Part shown: in pieces, positions 7,010 through 11,931 of the stretch
Layout: each line of letters starts with the position of its first letter
Numbering within the stretch: position 1 is the first letter of the stretch
Assembly (NCBI GenBank): GCA_964544475.1
Contig: CAZJBS010000055.1
Location: forward strand, 1 to 11,931
Length of the DNA stretch: 11,931 bases
From: CAZJBS01 sp964544475
GTDB lineage: Bacteria; CLD3; SB21
Direction: 5' to 3'
Made by a program: the position numbers and the translations under genes
The notes under the pieces: model-generated
The model's input: only the letters and a program-made list of their open reading frames with translations
The model's database searches: none
What the model was told of the DNA's origin: nothing

Positions 7010-7396
7010 GATCCAGCCGCGAAGCGGCATTTCGCGGAACATGCCGCAGAATCTTCCCCTCCTTGCGCCTCAGCCCACGTCCATTTTTCACCCAAACGCG
7101 CTGGCGTAAGGAGGGGACCGAGGGGTGGTTCACCCGTCAGATCCAGCCGCGAAGCGGCGCTTCGCGAAATCCTGGCTTCCCCTCCTTGCGCCTCAGCCCA
7201 CGTCCATTTTTCACCCAAACGCGCTGGCGTNNNNNNNNNNNNNNNNNNNNNNNNNNNNNNNNNNNNNNNNNNNNNNNNNNNNNNNNNNNNNNNNNNNNNN
7301 NNNNNNNNNNNNNNNNNNNNNNNNNNNNNNAAGGAGGGGACCGAGGGGTGGTTCACCCATCGGATCCAGCCGCGAAGCGGCACTTCGCGAAATCGA
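7010..7396. repeat. tandem hairpin-rich intergenic repeat units
   Basis: A unit of about 123-130 bases is repeated head to tail. GATCCAGCCGCGAAGCGGC begins at 7010, 7140 and 7363, and a second block, TCCCCTCCTTGCGCC to AAGGAGGGG, begins at 7055 and 7178. Each unit holds three inverted repeats: a 14-bp stem (7056-7069 with 7103-7116, one G-T pair), a 5-bp hairpin GGGTG/CACCC (7123-7135), and in the middle copy a perfect 9-bp palindrome CGCGAAGCG/CGCTTCGCG (7148-7166). Copies are nearly identical outside the short spacers. No transposase or ORF with coding character is present; open frames here are by-products of the repeat. It resembles REP/MITE-like interspersed elements found in several bacterial genomes. 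The block is interrupted by the N run. Confidence 0.85.
7231..7330. other. scaffold gap of 100 N
   Basis: Exactly 100 N, the conventional placeholder for a gap of unknown size. The left flank ends ...GCTGGCGT and the right flank begins AAGGAGGGG, which are adjacent bases in the intact unit at 7101-7116. The true sequence could therefore be a gap of zero or a whole number of extra repeat units. Confidence 0.97.
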
Positions 7397-7428
7397 ACTT
7401 TCCGGCCCTCAAGCCGTATTTTTACCAT

Positions 7429-7457
7429 TTGCATCACGTGAGCCATCCCATTATCTT
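7429..7457 (+). promoter_or_regulatory. candidate promoter for the DUF4175 gene
   Basis: TTGCAT (7429-7434) and TATCTT (7452-7457, four of six to the -10 consensus) are separated by 17 bases and lie 23 bases before the ATG. The leader would be short and would contain the AAAGGA ribosome-binding site. The -35 hexamer is the same as in the candidate doxX promoter on the other side of the repeat block. Confidence 0.35.
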
Positions 7458-7480
7458 GGTTACCCCAGAAAGGACAAGGC

Positions 7481-10400
7481 ATGGCCTCGGAAGAACTCTT
7501 CCAGGAACTCCGGAAGAAAATCAATCACCTTCGCCAGAAGGGACAGCGGGTCTCTTTTTTCGAAGGATTTCTCCTTTTCATGACCGCATCGTTCATCGCG
7601 GTGCTCATGGCCGGACTCGTGGAAGTGTTCTTCGTCGAATCCGTCGCCGGCCGTTGGATCGTGGTGCTCTTTCTCGTCGCCGCTCTGGTGACAGCCTTCG
7701 CTTTGCTCGTGGCGCCTTCGCTGGCGCGCTGGTTGCACCTGTGGCCGCCCCTGTCGGATCATGAACTCGCCGTTCGGGTTGGTCGCCGGTTTCCGGACGT
7801 CAAAGACCGCCTCGCCAACGCGATTCAGCTTTTCGAGGCCTCCGCGTCCGATCGCGCCGGGTATTCGGACGCGTTGGTGCGGGGCGCGCTCGAGACCGTC
7901 TACGAAACCACCCGCCAACTCGACTTCACCCTCGCCGTGGGTTACGACCGGGTCAGGAAATCCGCCCGATATGCGCTGGCCGGCCTTTTCGTTTTCGCCT
8001 CCGTCTTTGCCGTGTTTCCGGATTCAATGTCGCTTGCCTACGCACGTCTGCTCAATCCCAATCGTATCATCGAAGAAAAGGCGCCATTCACGTGGATCAT
8101 CGAACCCGGAAACGGCGAGTATCTCCAGGGCGAGCGGATACGACTGCACGTCGTGCTGATGCCCGGTCTCGATCGTTTTCACCGGCCGGACCGCCTTTTG
8201 CTTTTTACGCAACCCGAAGGCGTTGAGACCTACCGCGAAGAGGAAATCAAAGCCGATTCCGGCGGCGCGTTTGTAATGACGATGGAAAATACGCGGCAGA
8301 GTTTTACCTACTATTTCCAGGCCGAAGAACGCTCCGGCGGCCGAAAACGTCTCTGGAAATCCCCGGATCACACCATCAAAATCCGGCGCCGGCCGGCCGT
8401 CAAACGGCTTGAACTGCATGTCGACCATCCGGCCTATGCCCGCCTGGGCGGGCGCGACATGGAAGAAAATACCGGCGATGTCTCCGCCCTCAGGGGATCC
8501 CGGTTGTCGTTGAAAATCGAGTCCACCAAACCCCTGACGGAAGCGCGCATCCGTTTGTCGGACGGTACCCCCGTCGTCATGGATCTCGGGACCTTTTCGA
8601 AAACCAAGGCGGAAGGCGCCCTGACGCTGACCCGCAGCGGCACATATCACTTTGAACTGCGGGATAATGAAGGCATCGACAGCGACAACCCCGTCGAATA
8701 CCAGCTACAGGTGACGGCCGATGAACATCCATTCGTGCACATCGCCGAGCCCGCCGGGGACATCGATATCGATGAACGCATGACCATCCATATCACCGGC
8801 GACGTTCAGGACGACTTTGGCCTGACACGGCTCACCCTCAACCACCGTCTCGAAAAAACATCCGGCCTTTCCAAACCATCCGAAACGTTTACGGCGACCG
8901 ACATCTCCTTCCTGCTCGACCGCAACGTCCCGGCCCAAAGCGTGTACTACACATGGAATCTCGAAAACCTCGGCCTTCACCCGGAAGACGAAATCGCCTA
9001 CTACCTGGAAGTTTTCGACAACGACGGCGTCAGTGGCCCGAAGAGTTCCAAAAGCGAAATCCGCCGCCTGCGGTTTCCTTCGCTGGAGGAAATTCTCGCC
9101 GAAGTCAACAAGCAGCAGGACGCGCAAATTGACAAAATGGAGGACATGTCCAAACAAAGCGACGACATGGCCAAAGCCCTGGATGACATCCACCGCGAGA
9201 TGCTGAAAGACAAAAAACTGGATTGGAAAGATCAGGAGGAACTGAAACAACTGGCCGAAAAACAGGAAAAAATGCAGGAAGAATTGCGGGCCATGAAGGA
9301 AAACCTGCAACAGATGACGGAAAAAATGGAGCAGAACAACATTCTGTCCAAAGAGACGCTGGAGCAGTATCAGGAACTGCAGAAACTCATGGGTGAACTG
9401 GACAACAAGGAATTCAACGAAGCCATGCAGAAACTGCAGGAGGCCATGAAAAATCTCGACCAGAACCAGATGAAGGATGCGGTCAGGAAATTCAAGTTCG
9501 ATCAGGAATCTTTCAAGAAAAACGTGGAACGGACGCTCGAACTCTTCAAGCGCATCAAGGCTGAGCAGATGTTCGATCAGATGGTCAAACAGGCCGACGA
9601 ACTGGCCCGGCGCCAGGATGCGTTGAATGAAATGTCCCAAAAGAATCCGTCTGAGAGCGAACGCCAGGCCCTGGCCAAAGAGCAGGAGAATATCCGGCAG
9701 TCGCTCGACGCCCTTCAGAAAAAGGCCGACGACCTGAAATCGTTATTGTCGGAAATCGACAAGGACGCCCAAACGCCGGATCTCGATTCGGCCAACCAGA
9801 TGATGAAAGACGGCGGCATGCAAAGCGACATGAATCAATCCGCCGGCGACCTTCAGAAGGGTTCGCAGAAGTCCCAGTCCGGCCAGCAGAACCAGCAGAA
9901 GATCGGCAATGACCTCAAGACCCTGCGTGACAAGCTGGCCGACGCTCGCAAGAAAAACCGCCAACGCCAGGACGCGCAGGTCATGGAGGCCATGCGCAAG
10001 ATCGTTTTCGATCTGCTGGTCGTGTCGCAGACACAGGAATCCGTCATGACGGACACGCGCGCGCTGAATATCGCCAGTCCGACCTACCGGGAAACCACGT
10101 TGTCCCAGTCCAATGTGTTTAACAGCATGAGCCGCGTGACCGAAAACCTGATCGAATTGTCCAACCGGACGTTTTTCGTGACCTCGGAACTCGGCAAGAC
10201 CTTCGGACGCGCGCTCGGCAACATGAGCGAATCCGTCAAACTGCTCGAAGAGCGCAACCCGGCGTTGTCGGCCGGCCGGCAGAATACGGCCATGATCGCC
10301 GTCAACGACGCCGTCAAACAACTGCTGCGAAGCATGGAAAAAATGCAGGGCGGCCAGTCCGGCACCGGCATGGAATCGCTGATGGAACAACTCGGGCAGA

Positions 10401-10936
10401 TGGCCGGCAAGCAGGGCGAAATCAATGACGGCACAATGCCATTGATGGGACAGGGCGGCAATGACGGCTCGATGTCCATGGAACAGCAGCAGCAATTGGG
10501 GCGCATGCTCGGGCAACAACGCGCGCTGAAAGAAGCGCTGGATGGCATGCAGTCGCAGATGCAGGGGCAGGAAAACATGAAGGGGCGGCTGGGCGACATG
10601 GCCGGCGAGATGGAAGAAGTGATCCGCGACATGGAAAAGAAAAATGTGAACCGCCAGACCATCGAGCGCCAGCAGAAAATTTTCCAGCGACTGCTCGACG
10701 CCTCCAAATCCATGCACGAGAAAGACTACAGTGAAAAACGGAAAAGCGAGACCGGCAAAGACTACCAGCGGCGCAGTCCCAATCAACTGCCGTCCGGCCT
10801 GACCGATCGCAAAAACAAATTGCGCCAGGACTACCTGAAAGAAAAGCAACAGGGCTTTGCCAGGGACTATGAGGAACTCATCAAAAAGTACTTCGAGGCC
10901 CTTGGCAATCTCGAAACGGCAGAGTCAGAAAAATAG
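7481..10936 (+). CDS. DUF4175 family membrane protein with long coiled-coil tail
   Basis: A 1151-residue protein of unknown function. Two adjacent membrane spans (about 28-51 and 58-80) are followed by a conserved cytoplasmic segment, HELAVRVGRRFPDVKDRLANAI (94-115), typical of DUF4175, and a third span (about 163-180). Residues of about 200-530 form a beta-rich, probably extracytoplasmic region with Ig/cadherin-like strings such as SGTYHFELRDNEG and YYLEVFDNDG. From about 535 to the end it is nearly all Gln-, Met-, Lys- and Glu-rich coiled coil, with a Met/Gln/Gly-rich low-complexity stretch at roughly 950-1050. I see no cysteine in the whole protein. The ATG has AAAGGA six bases upstream. 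In other bacteria such proteins often accompany MoxR ATPase and BatA/DUF58 genes, but none are in this window. A structural role at the cell envelope is inference. Confidence 0.9.
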   Translation: MASEELFQELRKKINHLRQKGQRVSFFEGFLLFMTASFIAVLMAGLVEVFFVESVAGRWIVVLFLVAALVTAFALLVAPSLARWLHLWPPLSDHELAVRVGRRFPDVKDRLANAIQLFEASASDRAGYSDALVRGALETVYETTRQLDFTLAVGYDRVRKSARYALAGLFVFASVFAVFPDSMSLAYARLLNPNRIIEEKAPFTWIIEPGNGEYLQGERIRLHVVLMPGLDRFHRPDRLLLFTQPEGVETYREEEIKADSGGAFVMTMENTRQSFTYYFQAEERSGGRKRLWKSPDHTIKIRRRPAVKRLELHVDHPAYARLGGRDMEENTGDVSALRGSRLSLKIESTKPLTEARIRLSDGTPVVMDLGTFSKTKAEGALTLTRSGTYHFELRDNEGIDSDNPVEYQLQVTADEHPFVHIAEPAGDIDIDERMTIHITGDVQDDFGLTRLTLNHRLEKTSGLSKPSETFTATDISFLLDRNVPAQSVYYTWNLENLGLHPEDEIAYYLEVFDNDGVSGPKSSKSEIRRLRFPSLEEILAEVNKQQDAQIDKMEDMSKQSDDMAKALDDIHREMLKDKKLDWKDQEELKQLAEKQEKMQEELRAMKENLQQMTEKMEQNNILSKETLEQYQELQKLMGELDNKEFNEAMQKLQEAMKNLDQNQMKDAVRKFKFDQESFKKNVERTLELFKRIKAEQMFDQMVKQADELARRQDALNEMSQKNPSESERQALAKEQENIRQSLDALQKKADDLKSLLSEIDKDAQTPDLDSANQMMKDGGMQSDMNQSAGDLQKGSQKSQSGQQNQQKIGNDLKTLRDKLADARKKNRQRQDAQVMEAMRKIVFDLLVVSQTQESVMTDTRALNIASPTYRETTLSQSNVFNSMSRVTENLIELSNRTFFVTSELGKTFGRALGNMSESVKLLEERNPALSAGRQNTAMIAVNDAVKQLLRSMEKMQGGQSGTGMESLMEQLGQMAGKQGEINDGTMPLMGQGGNDGSMSMEQQQQLGRMLGQQRALKEALDGMQSQMQGQENMKGRLGDMAGEMEEVIRDMEKKNVNRQTIERQQKIFQRLLDASKSMHEKDYSEKRKSETGKDYQRRSPNQLPSGLTDRKNKLRQDYLKEKQQGFARDYEELIKKYFEALGNLETAESEK

Positions 10937-11161
10937 CTTGTCAGTTTTTTTTAACACTATGTAAATCCAGGGAGACAGTGTGCCACAATAAGATACATCC
11001 ATCTATTCCTGCCTTCCAAAATAACCCATTCAGATCATTGTTTTTATTAGATTAAAATTAAGACCGCCGTGGAGGTTTTTGGCATTCTCTTTGTCTTAGT
11101 ATGAGGCATTGCAAGAATGTTCTTAAGTTTTCCCCTTGTGTGTTGTGTGTATCTAAGCAGG

Positions 11162-11201
11162 CGGTTAACAGGACTCCAAAACCTGTTAACCGTTTTTTTT
11201 T
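11162..11201 (+). terminator. rho-independent terminator
   Basis: A perfect 11-bp stem (11162-11172 with 11182-11192) with the 9-base loop ACTCCAAAA is followed by nine T (11193-11201). It works in the plus direction only; the minus side lacks a T run. It lies 225 bases beyond the DUF4175 stop and is the most likely end of that transcript. In between (10937-11161) I see no gene, only AT-rich sequence with an eight-T run at 10945-10952. Confidence 0.88.
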
Positions 11202-11210
11202 CTTTGGCGG

Positions 11211-11432
11211 TCAGAGGCTGAATGGGGTTCCCAATGAAAATGAAAACGTCAGAATAATCGTCACGAACGCCAGAGCGACAACGGTCATCATCGCGGCGGC
11301 ATCCCTGACATCGAGGGATTCATCTTCGATGACGTTCACCCTCCTGATCTGCGATAACCCAAGAAGGATCTGATCGGTTTTCGACGTATCGCCGATTCGC
11401 CGGGGTTCGAAAGCATACGTCGAGTCGTTCAC
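11211..11432 (-). CDS. C-terminal part of the split lipoprotein (73-residue open frame)
   Basis: This frame continues that of the N-terminal part after the TAG. Its first possible start is the GTG at 11432, which has no ribosome-binding site at a useful distance. The translation has an acidic/basic core (DTSKTDQILLGLSQIRRVNV) and a C-terminal hydrophobic span, MMTVVALAFVTIILTFSFSL. Independent translation is doubtful; it is best read as the downstream half of the interrupted gene. Confidence 0.35.
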   Translation of the reverse strand: MNDSTYAFEPRRIGDTSKTDQILLGLSQIRRVNVIEDESLDVRDAAAMMTVVALAFVTIILTFSFSLGTPFSL

Positions 11433-11480
11433 CTTGCTGAGAAAGCCTCGTTGTCGGTGTTCGCTCCCCCTGGCATCGGC

Positions 11481-11636
11481 CTATAGTACACGAAGCGGTT
11501 TGCCCGACTCAATGACGGCATCCAACGCATCCGGAGACGTCAACGGTGGACGGCCGTTCGGCTGAAAAACGGTTCTTTCCACATTGGCGCAGCCAATCAT
11601 CACCGACAGCCCGCAGAGCCACAGAAACGGTTTCAT
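11481..11636 (-). CDS. N-terminal part of the split lipoprotein (51 residues)
   Basis: If the TAG at 11481 is genuine, translation from the ATG at 11636 gives a 51-residue lipoprotein: a Lys-containing n-region, the hydrophobic FLWLCGLSVMIG, lipobox M-I-G-C ending at Cys16, then a short polar tail ANVERTVFQPNGRPP and the first strand ending KPLRVL. The Shine-Dalgarno site AGGTGG is well placed. An upstream GTG or ATG in the same frame (to 11711) would put 25 charged residues before the signal and is not preferred. The truncated product would lack the rest of its core fold. Confidence 0.6.
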   Translation of the reverse strand: MKPFLWLCGLSVMIGCANVERTVFQPNGRPPLTSPDALDAVIESGKPLRVL

Positions 11637-11931
11637 TACTTTCCACCTTTTTTCGATTTTGACCGACTTTCCGGAATGGTTGACCTCAGCAGACTGATCA
11701 CTCATGTTCACTGTGTTTTGTGATTCCGCGCTTTAAAACAAAACAATCAGCCATGATATGGAAAAAGAACCAGTTCTACAATCCCAACTGCGCAAAAAGA
11801 GCTCTGTCGCTCCCGGGACTTGCCCTGAACCCGAAATGAAGCGGGAACCTCAGTGAAGCACGGAGACACCCGCTTCCGAGGCTGTTGCAGTATCGGGAAC
11901 CAATAAGAGAGTTCATGCGTTAAATGTTTAG
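11637..11931. other. right-edge intergenic region
   Basis: I see no supported gene in these 295 bases. They hold the Shine-Dalgarno site of the lipoprotein gene (about 11643-11650) and AT-rich sequence near 11715-11750 that could contain its promoter, but no convincing -35/-10 pair. The rest shows no repeat, RNA gene or terminator that I can support. Confidence 0.5.

Larger units (their letters stand above)
11211..11636 (-). pseudogene. small Sm-like lipoprotein gene split by one in-frame TAG
   Basis: One reading frame runs from the ATG at 11636 to the stop at 11211 with only a single TAG (11481-11483) inside it. Read through, it gives about 141 residues: a lipoprotein signal (MKPFLWLCGLSVMIGC, lipidated Cys16), a core with the pattern of a small Sm-like beta barrel (from LRVL through the stop to GFLSKVNDSTYAFEP and LSQIRRVNVIED), then a C-terminal membrane span (about VVALAFVTIILTF). 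Bacterial proteins with a signal, an Sm-like core and a C-terminal helix are common, so the two halves look like one gene. AAAGGTGG lies six bases before the ATG. TAG is used as a normal stop by the DUF255 and DUF4175 genes here, so genome-wide amber recoding is unlikely; a nonsense mutation or a base-call error fits better. Function unknown. Confidence 0.6.

Noticed and set aside
7010..7396. CRISPR array or insertion sequence
   Set aside because: The units are about 125 bases with near-identical spacers and no cas genes. There is no transposase or terminal inverted repeat pair with target duplication.
6925..7764. ORFs running through the hairpin repeats and the N run
   Set aside because: They exist only because the repeat lacks stops, they include the gap, and the translation is the same repeat unit over again.
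8705..9640. Minus-strand ORF rich in His, Phe and Leu opposite the DUF4175 coiled coil
   Set aside because: The Phe/Leu/His-rich translation is the mirror of Glu/Lys/Gln codons in the coiled coil, a common artefact.
11162..11192. tRNA-Trp-like anticodon arm (loop CTCCAAA) suggesting a tRNA gene or fragment
   Set aside because: No acceptor stem, D arm or T arm surrounds it. The long perfect stem and the nine-T tail mark it as a terminator.
11481..11483. Genome-wide amber recoding to explain the TAG
   Set aside because: Two other full-length genes in the window end properly at TAG, so TAG works as a stop here.

Overview
The window is about 57% GC by eye, with dense protein genes, TTG starts in places, and GGAGG or AAGGA ribosome-binding sites. 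The large coiled-coil DUF4175 membrane protein, the DUF255 thioredoxin-fold protein and the AATTC-type short tandem repeats suggest a Gram-negative-type bacterium of the Planctomycetota, Hydrogenedentota or a related environmental lineage. A run of exactly 100 N shows that this is a scaffold, probably from a metagenome. The taxonomic placement is inference only.

Layout. (1) Bases 1-92 hold AATTC-rich heptamer repeats. (2) Bases 93-3591 on the minus strand carry a DUF255/YyaL-type protein followed by an RtcB-family RNA ligase, with an unusual hairpin in front of rtcB. (3) Bases 3592-4243 have no secure gene, only one weak plus-strand ORF candidate. They are followed by a 35-residue single-span membrane protein with a good Shine-Dalgarno site and a strong bidirectional terminator at 4372-4404. 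(4) Bases 4432-6921 on the minus strand carry a four-gene run, transcribed in the order DoxX, ChrA, DsrE-like, TrmO. (5) Bases 7010-7396 hold tandem hairpin-rich repeat units broken by the assembly gap. (6) Bases 7481-10936 on the plus strand encode a cysteine-free 1151-residue DUF4175 membrane protein. (7) Bases 11162-11201 are a textbook terminator. (8) Bases 11211-11636 on the minus strand encode what reads as one small lipoprotein with an Sm-like core and a C-terminal membrane span, split by a single in-frame TAG.

How the genes fit together. The DoxX-ChrA-DsrE-TrmO run could be one transcript, with a candidate promoter in front of doxX and the terminator at 4372-4404 behind trmO. DoxX, ChrA and DsrE loosely suggest oxyanion, sulfur or redox handling, while TrmO modifies tRNA and is probably a passenger. 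The DUF4175 gene stands alone here, diverging from doxX across the repeat block, and converges on the interrupted lipoprotein gene.

No defence system, CRISPR array, transposase, prophage or biosynthetic cluster is visible. The points most worth a second look are the amber-split lipoprotein, the hairpin repeat whose unit is cut exactly at the scaffold gap, the 35-residue membrane protein, and the variant C-terminus and leader of rtcB.
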